Numbered from the stretch's first letter, positions 46,222 through 55,706 are shown. The stretch is DNA of 64,000 nucleotides from Falsiroseomonas oleicola (GCF_019029495.1 NZ_JAERQM010000010.1:62001-126000), one strand, 5' to 3'. The notes: generated from the letters alone by a model not told the origin. Made by a program: numbers and translations.

Positions 46222-47106
46222 TTACGGCGCCGGCGGCGGCAGGTCATCCCCGGCAAGACGCGTGGCGTCCTCCGCCGCGAGGGGTGGCGGCTGTGCCACC
46301 ATCAGCCCGCGACGGATCGTCGCCGCCACCTCCGCCCGGTGGATGATGCTGTGCATCAGCGTGCGATAGGGCGCCGGGGAGACCGAGATATTACCCCGGA
46401 AGGGCTGGTCCATCAGGAAGACGAAGGCCACCAGCGCGCCGACGCCGGAGGCCTGGATCGCCAGCACGCCGAGCACATGGCGGCGCGCCGGATACATCGT
46501 GCCGCTGGCGATCAGCAGCAGCATCAGCAGCTTGATGAGGATCCAGAAGGGCTTGGGCAGCCCGTCCGCGGCATGGCTCAGCCGTTCCTCCCGCGCCGTG
46601 TCCAGCCCATCGATCTCCTGCAACAGGTCCTGGGCCAGGACATCCGACATCGTCGCGGCGGCAGCATAGACGGCGTGTTCCAGCGCCTCCGCCAGCTTCT
46701 GCGTTTCCGGATGGCGGCCGCGATCGGCCATGCCGGGGAACTCATCCTCCGTGATGCTGGTCAGATAGGCGCGGATGCCGGTCTGGAGCGGGGCGGCCGG
46801 CGGGCCCAGCCGGTCCGCCAGCCGCGCCATGCCGCTGATCGCCGAGACCTCCGCCGAGACCAGGCGCTGCGAATCGCTCTGCTGGGTGCGGGCCTGGATG
46901 GCGCAGAAGGCCAGGGTGAGCGTCAGGGCCGAGACCACGGCGGCGGTGCTGCGCAGCGCCATGTCCAGATGGTCCTTGCGGTCCGGCAGGTTCAGATGCG
47001 GCGCGATGGCCGCGCAGGCCCCCGCCGCAAGCCCCGCCGAGGCCAGCATGAAGACCGCATAGACCGCGATATCCGGCAGTTCATAGAAGGCGATCAGCAG
47101 AGGCAT
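46222..47106 (-). CDS. DUF4239 membrane protein, 294 aa
   Basis: Bestrophin-like DUF4239 protein of unknown function. It has two N-terminal helices (about 5-30, 55-75), a long cytosolic or periplasmic helical middle (about 85-190), and two helices near the C-terminus (about 190-235). The signature [20 protein letters not shown] follows. ATG 47106 starts [16 protein letters not shown]. The C-terminus is Pro-rich and polar. Confidence 0.82.
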   Translation of the reverse strand: MPLLIAFYELPDIAVYAVFMLASAGLAAGACAAIAPHLNLPDRKDHLDMALRSTAAVVSALTLTLAFCAIQARTQQSDSQRLVSAEVSAISGMARLADRLGPPAAPLQTGIRAYLTSITEDEFPGMADRGRHPETQKLAEALEHAVYAAAATMSDVLAQDLLQEIDGLDTAREERLSHAADGLPKPFWILIKLLMLLLIASGTMYPARRHVLGVLAIQASGVGALVAFVFLMDQPFRGNISVSPAPYRTLMHSIIHRAEVAATIRRGLMVAQPPPLAAEDATRLAGDDLPPPAP

Positions 47107-47293
47107 GGCGTGGCGCGGCCGGAATGGGTGCGGGGCAAGGCGGCCTCCTTTGGCGAGGCGCCAGTATCCGGCCTGCTTTCTTGACCAGGGGTTAGCGACC
47201 GGGGTTGGCGCGGGCAGGGGTCGCGGCAGGACGTCGCGTGATGTATAGGAAAGCCGCAGAACACCGCCCCTGCCGAGGGAAGACCGCCGCCCC

Positions 47294-47620
47294 ATGTCGC
47301 GCGACAGCCAGATTGCCCGCATCCACCGCCAGCCCAAATCCGCCATGCAGTCCGGCCGCGCCGGGGCCGGGCAATGGCTGCTGGAATTCGCCCCGGGCGA
47401 GAAGAAGCGGCTGGACCCGATGACCGGCTGGCCCGGATCGGGCGACACCCAGGCCCAGGTGAAGCTGCGCTTCGCCACCGCCGAGGCCGCCATCGCCTAT
47501 GCCGAAAGCCGCGGCTGGACCTATGAGGTCGCGCAGCCGCCGGTGGTGCGGGCCGACATCAAGCCGAAGGCCTATGCGGACAATTTCAAGTTCGGCCGCA
47601 GCGAGAACTGGTCGCACTGA
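47294..47620 (+). CDS. NADH dehydrogenase (complex I) NDUFS4-like accessory subunit, 108 aa
   Basis: Homologue of the mitochondrial complex I 18-kDa accessory subunit, found in alphaproteobacteria that carry complex I. Features: ARIHRQPKSAMQSGRAGAGQWLLEF near the start, LDPMTGWPGSGDT, VKLRFATAEAAIAYAESRGW and the C-terminal YADNFKFGRSENW. It binds the peripheral arm at the cytosolic side. It ends 13 bases before tRNA-Arg. Confidence 0.92.
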   Translation: MSRDSQIARIHRQPKSAMQSGRAGAGQWLLEFAPGEKKRLDPMTGWPGSGDTQAQVKLRFATAEAAIAYAESRGWTYEVAQPPVVRADIKPKAYADNFKFGRSENWSH

Positions 47621-47633
47621 CGGCGCCGGCTTT

Positions 47634-47710
47634 GCACCCGTAGCTCAGCTGGATAGAGCATCGGATTTCTACTCCGTGGGTCGGGGGTTCGAATCCCTCC
47701 GGGTGCGCCA
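47634..47710 (+). tRNA. tRNA-Arg (anticodon TCT)
   Basis: A 77-base cloverleaf with encoded CCA. Acceptor GCACCCG pairs with CGGGTGC; D-arm TAGCTCAGCTGGATAGAGCA; anticodon loop TTTCTAC with TCT at 34-36; T-arm GGGGGTTCGAATCCCTC. The anticodon stem has one T-T mismatch at its outer pair (27-43). A visibly AT-richer segment follows directly. Confidence 0.95.
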
Positions 47711-47935
47711 TTTTCTCTATTCCAGAACAATAATGGCATCCCAAAGCCGGTTTTCGGCGCGGCTTAGACGTCGAGACCGCTGGTCTGCCGGGAAATTCAT
47801 AATTGAATAATCTGAAACACGTGACGTCGTGATCTGACGGGAGTAATTTCAATTCCAGGCGTTTTCATCGTATAACGCGCGACCGTACCGGTCATCGTTG
47901 ATCGTTCCGATCGCTTCGAAAAGATCGGCAACCAG
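47711..47935. other. AT-richer spacer after tRNA-Arg, no gene seen
   Basis: 225 bases with clearly lower GC than the surroundings. It holds short palindromes (TTCA-TAAT-TGAA; GACGTC) and TATAACG-like sequences that could be a promoter for the nitroreductase gene. No open frame of good quality and no copy of the tRNA 3' end was found. Looks like the edge of acquired DNA. Confidence 0.5.
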
Positions 47936-49030
47936 ATGAACAGGCGTTCTTTTCTTGCCGGCGGGGCCGGGCTGGCGATTGCTGGTGTCGGGGCAGCATT
48001 CTTCGTGCTCCGGGGCATGGGCTCCATGGAGGAGTACAATGCCTCGATTGCCGCGACGCGGGCGGCATTGAGGCAGGCGCCAGAGACAAACGATCTCATT
48101 CGCTACGCGACGCTCGCGGCCAACAGCCACAATACGCAGCCTTGGCGGTTCAGGATCAGCGCGGGCAATATCGAAATCCTGCCCGACATGGCACGGCAGA
48201 TCGGAATCGTCGACCCGGACAACCACCATCTTTTCGCCAGCCTCGGCTGCGCGGCAGAAAATCTGGCCATTGCCTGCGGTGCGCGCGGAAGGCCGGGCGC
48301 ACTCCGCTTCAACCCGGCGGAAAACGGTTCCATCATCTTCGCCACCGGAGGCGAAGTGCCGGCAGAGCCGATGTTGTTCAACGCCATTCCGCAGCGCCAA
48401 TCGACCCGTGGCGACTTCGACGGCAAGCCTGTCAGCACCGCCGATCTGCGAAGTCTTGTCACGGCGGCGGCGATGCCGGGCGTCGATCTGGTTCTGCTCA
48501 CGGATCGGCCGCAGATCGAGCGGGTCCGCGATCTGGTCCTTGCCGGGAACAGCGCGCAGTTGGCCGATCCGGCCTTCCTGCATGAACTGAAGGCGTGGCT
48601 GCGCTTCAACCCTCGGCAGGCCATGAGGGCCGGCGACGGTCTGCTCAGCGCCTCCTCTGGAAATCCCTCACTGCCCTCCTGGCTCGGGCCAATGATGTTT
48701 GATCTGGCTTTCAAGGCTGAAGCCGAGAACGAGAAATACGCCAGGCAGTTTGCGTCGACAGCCGGGGTCGCGGTCTTCGTGGCCCACAAGGACGACCGCG
48801 CGCATTGGGTGCTTGCTGGCCGCGCATGCCAGCGTTTCGCGTTGCAAGCCACCGCCCTCGGTCTCAAGCATGCCTTTATCAATCAGCCCGTTGAAGTCGC
48901 GAGCCTGCGGCCTGAGCTGGCGACACTGGTCGGGCTGCCTGGGCGACGCCCCGACATCGTCATGCGCTTTGGCTACGGCCCTTCGCTTCCCTACTCGGCG
49001 CGCAGGCCCGTCGAAGCCGTCCTCGCGTGA
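47936..49030 (+). CDS. Acg-type Tat-exported nitroreductase-family protein, 364 aa
   Basis: Twin-arginine signal NRRSFLAGGAGLAIAGVGAAFF (residues 2-23). The mature part is an FMN-binding nitroreductase fold: RYATLAANSHNTQPWRFRI is the Acg/nitroreductase FMN motif, IPQRQSTRGDFDGKPVS follows, and HAFINQPVEVASLR plus VMRFGYGPSLPYSARRP close the domain. GC in two lines I counted is 55-62%, well below the 73% counted in a flanking gene. This and the tRNA next to it suggest transfer. Substrate unknown. Confidence 0.85.
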   Translation: MNRRSFLAGGAGLAIAGVGAAFFVLRGMGSMEEYNASIAATRAALRQAPETNDLIRYATLAANSHNTQPWRFRISAGNIEILPDMARQIGIVDPDNHHLFASLGCAAENLAIACGARGRPGALRFNPAENGSIIFATGGEVPAEPMLFNAIPQRQSTRGDFDGKPVSTADLRSLVTAAAMPGVDLVLLTDRPQIERVRDLVLAGNSAQLADPAFLHELKAWLRFNPRQAMRAGDGLLSASSGNPSLPSWLGPMMFDLAFKAEAENEKYARQFASTAGVAVFVAHKDDRAHWVLAGRACQRFALQATALGLKHAFINQPVEVASLRPELATLVGLPGRRPDIVMRFGYGPSLPYSARRPVEAVLA

Positions 49031-49247
49031 AATGGCGACCTGGCCGGCTAGCCCCGCCGGACCGCGACATCGAGGACCGCATGCGGATGTTTGAGGCGAT
49101 CGCCGCCATGCCAGGGCTGGCGTGATCGCCGGGGATCAGATCCTGCGCCTTCTGGCTGGGCGCCAGCATGGAACTCGCGGGACAGCGCCCCGTTGGCCAC
49201 CACATCGACCCGCCCGCGACAATATCCCACTGGCCAAGGAGGATCGC

Positions 49248-49736
49248 ATGAATTGGTCAGGGATGTTCTTTCAGAACTGGGAGGGGATCGCCCGCACGGT
49301 GACGGTCGGCATCCTGGCCTATGTCACGCTGATCCTGTTCCTGCGCATCTCGGGCAAGCGGACGCTGGCGAAGCTGAACGCCTTTGACCTGGTCGTCACC
49401 GTGGCCCTCGGCTCGACCCTTTCCGCCATCCTGCTCCAGGAATCCGTCGCCCTGGCGGAAGGCATGGTCGCGCTCGGCCTGCTGATCCTGATGCAGTTCC
49501 TGGTGACCTATGTCTCGGTGCGCAGGGCGGGCTTCGCGAAGCTGGTCCGGTCGGAGCCCGCCTTGCTTGCCCGTGACGGCGCCTTTTGCGACGCGACGAT
49601 GCGGCGCGAGCGCATCACCCGCGACGAAGCCCTGAGCGCCATCCGCGCCTCCGGCGGTCGCGGGATCGAGGATGTGTCATCGCTCATCCTGGAAAGCGAC
49701 GGCACGCTGAGCGCCGTCTTCGGGCGCGCGGCCTAG
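49248..49736 (+). CDS. DUF421 (YetF-like) membrane protein, 162 aa
   Basis: Inner-membrane protein with about three N-terminal helices (residues 15-90), including FLRISGKRTLAKLNAFDLVVTVALGS, the DUF421 hallmark, followed by a small soluble domain. That domain contains ATMRRERITRDEALSAIRASG and SSLILESDGTLSAV. The start has a near-perfect SD (AAGGAGG) eight bases upstream. Function of the family is unknown in most organisms. Convergent with the DUF2891 gene, overlapping by four bases. Confidence 0.88.
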   Translation: MNWSGMFFQNWEGIARTVTVGILAYVTLILFLRISGKRTLAKLNAFDLVVTVALGSTLSAILLQESVALAEGMVALGLLILMQFLVTYVSVRRAGFAKLVRSEPALLARDGAFCDATMRRERITRDEALSAIRASGGRGIEDVSSLILESDGTLSAVFGRAA

Positions 49737-50716
49737 CCTTCCTCCTCCAGTGCCAACGTCGCAAAACTCGCCAGCCAATGCGCGCCCATATAGTGCCCGT
49801 CGAGATGCGGCAGGCTGGCCGCCAGATGCGCCGCCGCCGCCATCCGCATGCGTACCGCCCGCGGATCGCCTTCGGGCAGCGTCCTGGCCAGGCGGCGCCA
49901 GGCCCAGGCGCGGGACAAGTTCAGCCCATCCAGATGCACGATCCTCCCATCGCTGCGATCCGCCACGCGGGCCGGGGTGAACAGGGTTACGGGCGCGGCC
50001 TGCGCCAGATGCGGCAGGAAGCCCTCGAACCAGGGGGCGAAATCGGCCGGTGGCAGCAGCGACGCCAGACAGACCGCCTCGGTCAGGGCAGGGGAGAGAA
50101 AATCCTCACCGGAGGGTTCCCAGGCCTGGCAGTCGCGATCGGCGCCATACCAGCGCCGTGCCGTCTCTCGCAGCAGCACCAGCAGCGCGGGGTCGTGCAG
50201 CGCCGCCCAATCCGCCGCCAGGGTCAGGGCGAAGGCGGTGTTGCTGTGGACGCCGCTGCGGATGGGGTAGTCGGCGCGCGGCAGATGCGCCTGGAAGCGT
50301 GCCGCGAAATCCCCGGCCAGCGGCGCCAGCACCGAATCCCAGCGCGTGCCGGCCAGCGCCGCATGCAGCTTCAGCAGCCAGGCCCAGCCATAGGGCCGCT
50401 CGAACCCACGGGAGGCGGGGCGGGCGAGATAGGCGCGCTCGGCCTCGGCATTGGCCGGGGTGAAGGCCGAGTCGAAGCGGGCGGCGATGGCGGCGGCCTC
50501 CGGCATGTCCGGAAAGCGGGCCAGCAGCCGGGCGAGCATCCAATGGGCATGCACGCAGGAATGCCAGTCGAAGCTGCCATGGAACATCGGATGCAACTCG
50601 GAAGGGCGGCGCAGATCGTCCGGCCCCTCCAGCACATGGTCCAGCTTCTGCGGCCATTCCTGCGCCACATGGCCCAGCGCGATCCGCGCCAGGGCGCCGG
50701 CCTGATCGGGGCCCAT
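49733..50716 (-). CDS. DUF2891 family protein, 327 aa
   Basis: Soluble all-helical protein of the DUF2891 family, which looks like an alpha/alpha-barrel. Motifs: FHGSFDWHSCVHAHWMLARLL near residue 45, SRGFERPYGWAWLLKLHAAL, VHSNTAFALTLAADW, YGADRDCQAWEPSGEDFLSP and LNLSRAWAWRRLA. The His/Asp-rich first motif suggests an active site, perhaps glycoside- or lyase-like; unproven. Nine bases after the thiolase stop, so probably in one transcript with it. Confidence 0.85.
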   Translation of the reverse strand: MGPDQAGALARIALGHVAQEWPQKLDHVLEGPDDLRRPSELHPMFHGSFDWHSCVHAHWMLARLLARFPDMPEAAAIAARFDSAFTPANAEAERAYLARPASRGFERPYGWAWLLKLHAALAGTRWDSVLAPLAGDFAARFQAHLPRADYPIRSGVHSNTAFALTLAADWAALHDPALLVLLRETARRWYGADRDCQAWEPSGEDFLSPALTEAVCLASLLPPADFAPWFEGFLPHLAQAAPVTLFTPARVADRSDGRIVHLDGLNLSRAWAWRRLARTLPEGDPRAVRMRMAAAAHLAASLPHLDGHYMGAHWLASFATLALEEEG

Positions 50717-50725
50717 CCCGCGGTG

Positions 50726-51892
50726 CTAGCCCAGCCGCTCCAGGATCGAGCAGTAATTCGCCACCGCCGCCCCGCCCATGTTGAACACGCCGGCGCGGTC
50801 GGCCTTGGGCAGTTGCATCTCGCCCGCTGTGCCGGTGAGCTGCATCGCCGCCAGCACATGCATCGAGACGCCCGTGGCCCCGATCGGGTGGCCCTTGGAT
50901 TTCAGCCCGCCGGAGGGATTCACGGGCAGCCGCCCATCCTTGGCGGTCCAGCCTTCCAGCGCCGCCCGCGCCCCTTGCCCCTCGGGCGCCAGGCCCATCG
51001 CCTCGTATTCGATCAGCTCGGCGATGGTGAAGCAATCATGGGTTTCGACGAAGGACAGGTCGGAGAGCGCCAGCCCCGTCTCTGCCAGGGCCTGTCCCCA
51101 GGCGGCCCGGGCGCCCTCGAACCGAACAATGTCGCGGGCGGCGATGGGCATCAGGTCGGTGGTCTGCACCGCGGCGCGGAAGTGCACCGCCTTGGCCATG
51201 CCGCGCGCGGTCTCCTCATCCGTCAGGATCAGCGCCGCGGCGCCATCGCTGACCAGCGAGCAGTCGGTGCGCTTCAGCGGCGGTGCGACGAAGGGATTTC
51301 TTTCAGATTCAGCGCGGCAGAAGGCGAAGCCGAGATCCTTCCGCATCTGCGCATAGGGATTCGATACACCATTCCGGTGGTTCTTGGCGGCGATCACGGC
51401 CAGCGCGTCGGACTGGTCGCCGTGCCGTTGGAAATAGCTTTCGGCGATGCGCCCGAAGACACCCGCAAAACCCGCCGGAATCTCACCCTCATCGCGGCGG
51501 TAGGAGGCGCCCAGCAGGATGTCGCCGATCTGCGCGCCCGGCGTCGCCGTCATCTTCTCCGCCCCCACCACCAGGGCGAATCGGCCGCGCTTGGCCGCCA
51601 GGAAGTCGAGCGCGCCATGGATGGCGGCGGAGCCGGTGGCGCAGGCGTTCTCATACCGCGTGGTCGGCTTGAAGCGCAGCTCCGGCAGGCTTTGCAGCAG
51701 CAGGCTGGCGAAGAAGTCCTGTTTGGAGAAGCCGCCATTGAAGACGCCAACGAAGGCCCCGTCGACCTCCGCCGCGCCGATCCCCGCATCCTCGATGGCC
51801 GCCCGGGCCACGCGGCCGAACAGGCTCTCGATATCCGGGTCGTCCAGCTTGCCGAAGGGGGTATGGGCCCAGCCGACGATGCAGGCGGTCAT
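50726..51892 (-). CDS. thiolase-family acetyl-CoA acetyltransferase (SCP2-like), 388 aa
   Basis: Non-decarboxylating thiolase of the SCP-x/FadA5-like branch, joining or cleaving acyl-CoA chains. The nucleophile C84 is in YENACATGSAAIH. The HDCF motif (FVETHDCFTIAELIEYE) and GLKSKGHPIGATGVSMH complete the active site. The second cysteine of classical thiolases is absent as expected for this branch. With enoyl-CoA hydratase just upstream it suggests a fatty or branched acyl-CoA degradation step. Confidence 0.9.
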   Translation of the reverse strand: MTACIVGWAHTPFGKLDDPDIESLFGRVARAAIEDAGIGAAEVDGAFVGVFNGGFSKQDFFASLLLQSLPELRFKPTTRYENACATGSAAIHGALDFLAAKRGRFALVVGAEKMTATPGAQIGDILLGASYRRDEGEIPAGFAGVFGRIAESYFQRHGDQSDALAVIAAKNHRNGVSNPYAQMRKDLGFAFCRAESERNPFVAPPLKRTDCSLVSDGAAALILTDEETARGMAKAVHFRAAVQTTDLMPIAARDIVRFEGARAAWGQALAETGLALSDLSFVETHDCFTIAELIEYEAMGLAPEGQGARAALEGWTAKDGRLPVNPSGGLKSKGHPIGATGVSMHVLAAMQLTGTAGEMQLPKADRAGVFNMGGAAVANYCSILERLG

Positions 51893-51909
51893 GGCGGTGT
51901 CTCCCTAAA

Positions 51910-52704
51910 TCACATCATCCAGCTCGGCTTGCGGCGCTGCTTGAAGCTGGCGATGCCTTCCTCCGCCTCCGGGCTGGCGGCGCGGCGGGCGAAGCTCTGG
52001 GCGCCGGCCTCGGCATAGGCCGGGGGCGCCACGGGGCCGAGGGCGGCGAGCAGCGCCTTCGTCTCCGCCAGCGCGCCCGGGGCGCCCTGCAGGATGTCGG
52101 CGATGGTCGCCTGCACGGCGGCCTCCAGCCCCGCCGCATCGGGCAGCACCTGGTGCACCAGGCCGGTATGCGCGGCCTCCGCCGCATCCATCACATGGCC
52201 TTGCAGGCACAGCCGCGCGGCCTCGCTGCGGCCCATGCGGCGGACCAGCCAGGGCAGGATCTGCGCCGGCACCAGCCCGCGCCGCACCTCGGGCGCCGAG
52301 AAGCGCGCATCGGCGGAGGCGAGGCAGATATCGGCCGCGGTGACGAAGCCGAGGCCACCGGCATAGGCCGCGCCCTCCACCGCCGCGATCACCACCTGCG
52401 GCAGTTCGGCGATGGCGTTGAAGCGCGCGCCGGTCTTCTGGTTGCGGGCATGCTGGCGGACCAGCTTTTCCTCCGGCGTTTCCACCGCACCGACCTCGGT
52501 CAGGTCGAGCCCCGCGCAGAAATGGCCGCCGGCGCCGGACAGAACCAGGACGCGGGCGGAGGTGTCGTTCTTCAGCTCCGCCAACAGCACGTCAAGCGCC
52601 TCCACCAGCGCCTGGCTCATGGCGTTGCGGCGATGCGGGCGGTTGAGCACGGCACGCACCACCGGGCCGTCCCTGGTGACCAGAACGGGGTTTTCCTCGG
52701 TCAT
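51910..52704 (-). CDS. enoyl-CoA hydratase/isomerase family protein, 264 aa
   Basis: Crotonase-fold protein acting on enoyl-CoA. VVRAVLNRPHRRNAMSQALVEAL and the oxyanion segment LSGAGGHFCAGLDLTEVG are typical. AAVEGAAYAGGLGFVTAADIC carries the second oxyanion loop, and the region around RRGLVPAQILPWLVRRMG follows. The usual catalytic glutamates are not obvious, so hydratase versus isomerase or lyase is unclear. ATG 52704 chosen (AGGGAG upstream). 17 bases before the thiolase. Confidence 0.87.
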   Translation of the reverse strand: MTEENPVLVTRDGPVVRAVLNRPHRRNAMSQALVEALDVLLAELKNDTSARVLVLSGAGGHFCAGLDLTEVGAVETPEEKLVRQHARNQKTGARFNAIAELPQVVIAAVEGAAYAGGLGFVTAADICLASADARFSAPEVRRGLVPAQILPWLVRRMGRSEAARLCLQGHVMDAAEAAHTGLVHQVLPDAAGLEAAVQATIADILQGAPGALAETKALLAALGPVAPPAYAEAGAQSFARRAASPEAEEGIASFKQRRKPSWMM

Positions 52705-52773
52705 GCGTCTCTGCTCCCTTTGCATTCGTGCGGGGCGAAACTCCGCCCGGCGCGCGGGGTCGTCAAGCCGGGC

Positions 52774-53448
52774 TCAGACGCCCTCGCATTCGCCCTCGGG
52801 CTGCTTGGCGCGAAGGGCGGCGAGTTCCGCGCGCAGCGCCACCATCTCCGCCCGCAGGGACGCCAGTTGCTCGCCCACCGGGTCCTCATCCACCGCCGCG
52901 CTCAGCCCGTAGCCGATCGAGGGGTCCTGGCAGGGCTGGCCGCGCGGCGGGCGGGCCGGGATGCCGACCACGGTGCAGCCGGGCGCCACCGGCGCCACCA
53001 CCACGGCATTGGCACCCACCCGTGCGCCGCGGCCGATGCGGATCGGCCCCAGCACCTGGGCGCCGGCGCCGACCGTCACATGGTCCTCCAGCGTCGGATG
53101 CCGCTTGCCGGGCTGGCCGGAGAGGCCGCCGAGGGTGACGCCGTGATAGATCAGCACGTCATCGCCGATCTCCGCCGTCTCCCCGATCACCACCCCCATG
53201 CCGTGGTCGATGAACAACCGCCGGCCGATCCGGGCGCCGGGATGGATCTCGATGCCGGTCAGCCAGCGCGCGAGGTGCGAGGAAAAGCGTGCCGCCGCCG
53301 GCAGGCGCAGGCTCCACAGCGCATGCGACAGCCGGTGCCAGAGCACGGCATGCAGCCCGGCGTAACACAGCATCGCCTCCACCCAGCTTGGCCGCGCCGG
53401 GTCCCGGGCGCGGATGGTGCGGGCCAGCTCGATGATTTCCAGCGCCAT
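52774..53448 (-). CDS. cysE: serine O-acetyltransferase, 224 aa
   Basis: Acetylates serine to O-acetylserine, the carbon skeleton for cysteine. An N-terminal helical part (1-70) with [25 protein letters not shown] is followed by a left-handed beta helix of hexapeptide repeats, with [30 protein letters not shown] and IYHGVTLGG (catalytic His). It belongs to the short type without the long N-terminal domain of E. coli CysE. The C-terminal [16 protein letters not shown] is a coiled-coil tail. Six bases after cysK, so co-transcribed. Confidence 0.93.
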   Translation of the reverse strand: MALEIIELARTIRARDPARPSWVEAMLCYAGLHAVLWHRLSHALWSLRLPAAARFSSHLARWLTGIEIHPGARIGRRLFIDHGMGVVIGETAEIGDDVLIYHGVTLGGLSGQPGKRHPTLEDHVTVGAGAQVLGPIRIGRGARVGANAVVVAPVAPGCTVVGIPARPPRGQPCQDPSIGYGLSAAVDEDPVGEQLASLRAEMVALRAELAALRAKQPEGECEGV

Positions 53449-53454
53449 CGGGGG

Positions 53455-54456
53455 TCACTCCAGCCAGGGCGGCGTGGGCAGGCCACGCTCGCGCAGGAAG
53501 GCGGGGTTGAACAGCTTTGATTGATAGCGCGCGCCGCCGTCACACAGGATGGTCACCACGGTGTGCCCCGGCCCGAGGTCGCGGGCGACACGGATCGCGG
53601 CGGCCACGTTCAGCCCGGCGCTGCCGCCGACCGAAATGCCTTCCTGCGCCTGCAGGGCAAAAACCTGTTCGAGCATCTCCGGATCCTCGATGCGGATGGC
53701 GTCGTCGATCAGGTCCCGGGCCTCGGCGAGGTTGCCGGGGGCGCGGGCGGCCTGGCCGATGCCTTCGGTGATCGAATTGCCCTCGGCGCGGGGCGTGCCG
53801 GTCTTCACCCAGTCCAGCAGGCCAGAGCCGCCGGGATCGGCCAGCACGATCCGCACATCCGGCTTCCGCGCCTTCAGGGCGCGGGCGATGCCGGCCAGCG
53901 TGCCGCCGGTGCCGCAGGCGCAGGTGAAGGCATCCACCTTGCCGTCGGTCTGGTCCCAGATCTCGGGGCCGGTGGTCGCCTCATGCGCCGCGGCATTGGC
54001 CAGATTGTCGAACTGGTTGGCCCAGACCGCGCCCAGCTCCTCCGCCAGCCGCTTCGAGACATGCACGTAGTTGCCGGGATCGCTGTAGGGTTTTGGCGCG
54101 ACCAGCCGCAGATCCGCGCCGATCATGCGCAGGTAGTCCAGCTTTTCCCGGCTCTGCGTTTCAGGCACCACGATCACGCTGCGCCAGCCCATGGCATTGG
54201 CGGCCAGCGCGATGCCGATGCCGGTATTGCCGGCCGTTCCCTCCACGATCGTGCCAGGCTCGAAGGGCACCAGCTTTCCCTCCGCCATGGCGGCGGAGAG
54301 GATGCCGATGGCGGCGCGGTCCTTCACGCTGCCGCCGGGGTTCATGAACTCCGCCTTGCCGAGGATCTCGCAGCCCGTCGCCTCCGAGGCGCGGCGCAGG
54401 CGGATCAACGGCGTGCGGCCGACCGCACCCCAGAAGCCGTCCGAGACGCCGGACAT
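53455..54456 (-). CDS. cysK: cysteine synthase A (O-acetylserine sulfhydrylase), 333 aa
   Basis: PLP enzyme that makes cysteine from O-acetylserine and sulfide. The Schiff-base lysine is K45 in NPGGSVKDRAAIG. The PLP-phosphate loop reads VEGTAGNTGIGIAL (GTxGNT motif), and ACGTGGTLAGIARALK is also present. Late motif SVGGSAGLNVAAAI. ATG 54456 starts MSGVSDGFWGAVGRTPLIRL. Five bases after the peroxiredoxin gene, giving a prx-cysK-cysE operon that couples sulfur assimilation with peroxide defence. Confidence 0.93.
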   Translation of the reverse strand: MSGVSDGFWGAVGRTPLIRLRRASEATGCEILGKAEFMNPGGSVKDRAAIGILSAAMAEGKLVPFEPGTIVEGTAGNTGIGIALAANAMGWRSVIVVPETQSREKLDYLRMIGADLRLVAPKPYSDPGNYVHVSKRLAEELGAVWANQFDNLANAAAHEATTGPEIWDQTDGKVDAFTCACGTGGTLAGIARALKARKPDVRIVLADPGGSGLLDWVKTGTPRAEGNSITEGIGQAARAPGNLAEARDLIDDAIRIEDPEMLEQVFALQAQEGISVGGSAGLNVAAAIRVARDLGPGHTVVTILCDGGARYQSKLFNPAFLRERGLPTPPWLE

Positions 54457-54461
54457 CGCGG

Positions 54462-55094
54462 TCAGGCCTTCACCTCGACCCAGCGAAGATAGGGCCGCTC
54501 CGCCTCCCACCCCTGCGGGAACAGCGCCTTGGCCTGTTCGTCCGGGATCGAGGGCGGGATGATGGCGCGATCGCCCGGGCGCCAGTTCACCGGCGTCGCG
54601 ACTTTCTTCCCATCAGTGAGTTGGAGGCTGTCGATGACCCGAAGAATCTCGTCGAAGTTGCGGCCGGTGCTGGGCGGATAGACCATGAACAGCCGCACCT
54701 TCTTCGCCGGGTCGATGACGAAGACGGTGCGCACGGTGATGGAGGGATCGGCCTCCGGATGCACCATGCCGTAGAGGGCTGCGACCTTCTTCTCCGGGTC
54801 GGCGATCATCGGGAAGTTCACGGCATGCCCCTGGGTCTCGGCGATATCCGCCTCCCACCCCGCATGGCGGGCCAGGTCGTCCACCGACAGGCCGATGACC
54901 TTCACGCCGCGCTTGTCGAATTCCGGCTTGAGGCGGGCCGTCTCGCCGAGCTCCGTCGTGCAGACGGGGGTGAAGTCCTTCGGGTGGCTGAACAGCACGC
55001 CCCAGGAATTGCCGAGCCATTCATGGAAGTTGAGCACCCCATGGGTCGTGTCGGCGGTGAAATCCGGGGCCACCTGGCCGAGTTGGATGGTCAT
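54462..55094 (-). CDS. peroxiredoxin, 1-Cys Prx6 type, 210 aa
   Basis: Thiol peroxidase. The peroxidatic C45 is in FSHPKDFTPVCTTELGE, and the family C-terminal extension (about 150-210, VATPVNWRPGDRAIIPPSIPD) marks the Prx6/AhpC2 type. MVYPPSTGRNFDEILRVID is also diagnostic. No resolving cysteine is seen. Normal length. First gene of the prx-cysK-cysE run and divergent from the VOC gene. Confidence 0.95.
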   Translation of the reverse strand: MTIQLGQVAPDFTADTTHGVLNFHEWLGNSWGVLFSHPKDFTPVCTTELGETARLKPEFDKRGVKVIGLSVDDLARHAGWEADIAETQGHAVNFPMIADPEKKVAALYGMVHPEADPSITVRTVFVIDPAKKVRLFMVYPPSTGRNFDEILRVIDSLQLTDGKKVATPVNWRPGDRAIIPPSIPDEQAKALFPQGWEAERPYLRWVEVKA

Positions 55095-55277
55095 GGCGTC
55101 ACCTTCTTGTTCGTCCAAGGGCCGCTGCAAGGCAGCCTCAACTGGACGATAAGGGCATTTCGGAGGCGGATTCCAGCGGGGTCGCGGAGGCGTTTCCGCG
55201 CCGCACGGCATCGTGCATGCTCGGCGCGCATGGCCGCGCCGCTTGTCTTTCCCTGGCGCCGCCAAATGGAGACGGAG

Positions 55278-55706
55278 ATGGCTGCGGTGCCCATGGATCA
55301 GGGAAAAATATTCAGCGAGCAAAATGTCGTCTGGCTCTATACCGACGACCTGGACCGCCTGGCCCAATTCTACGGGGAGGTACTTGGCCTGCCGCTGGTG
55401 ATGGACCAGGGCATCTGCCGCATCTTCCAGGTCAGCCCCACCGGCTTCCTCGGCGTCTGCAACAAGGCGGACCGGCCCCGCGGCACCAGGGGCATGATGT
55501 TCACCTTCCTGGTCCAGGACCTGGACACCGCCTATGCGCGGCTGCTGGCGCGTGGCGTGGTCTTCGACGGGCCGCCGGAGTTGTCGGGCGGCGGGATGGT
55601 CTATTCCTGCTTCCTGCATGACCCGGAGGGCTACTGGCTGCAATTGCAGGAGTTCCGCGACCCGCGCTGGCCCTATCCGGCGGGGCGCGGCCCGCGCGCG
55701 GCTTAA
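55278..55706 (+). CDS. VOC (glyoxalase/bleomycin-resistance) family protein, 142 aa
   Basis: Small metal-binding betaalphabetabetabeta-repeat protein. It shows [28 protein letters not shown], the module start, [23 protein letters not shown] for the second module, and [16 protein letters not shown] with the metal-ligand Glu at the end. The substrate is unknown. ATG 55278 has GGAG six bases upstream; ATG 55266 and 55293 are in frame. Overlaps the end of ispDF by four bases. Confidence 0.85.
   Translation: MAAVPMDQGKIFSEQNVVWLYTDDLDRLAQFYGEVLGLPLVMDQGICRIFQVSPTGFLGVCNKADRPRGTRGMMFTFLVQDLDTAYARLLARGVVFDGPPELSGGGMVYSCFLHDPEGYWLQLQEFRDPRWPYPAGRGPRAA

Noticed and set aside
46193-46260. Guanidine riboswitch upstream of the SugE/Gdx gene
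   Set aside because: No paired stem-loops with ACGR loops and no ykkC-like leader can be drawn in the short space before the GTG.
47499-47810. Plus-strand frame running through the tRNA-Arg gene
   Set aside because: It overlaps the NDUFS4-like gene in another frame and the tRNA. The tRNA is complete, so the frame is accidental.
49031-49247. Possible gene fragment before the DUF421 gene
   Set aside because: Short open frames on both strands (for instance one ending FEAIAAMPGLA) have no start signal or homology that I recognise. Treated as spacer.
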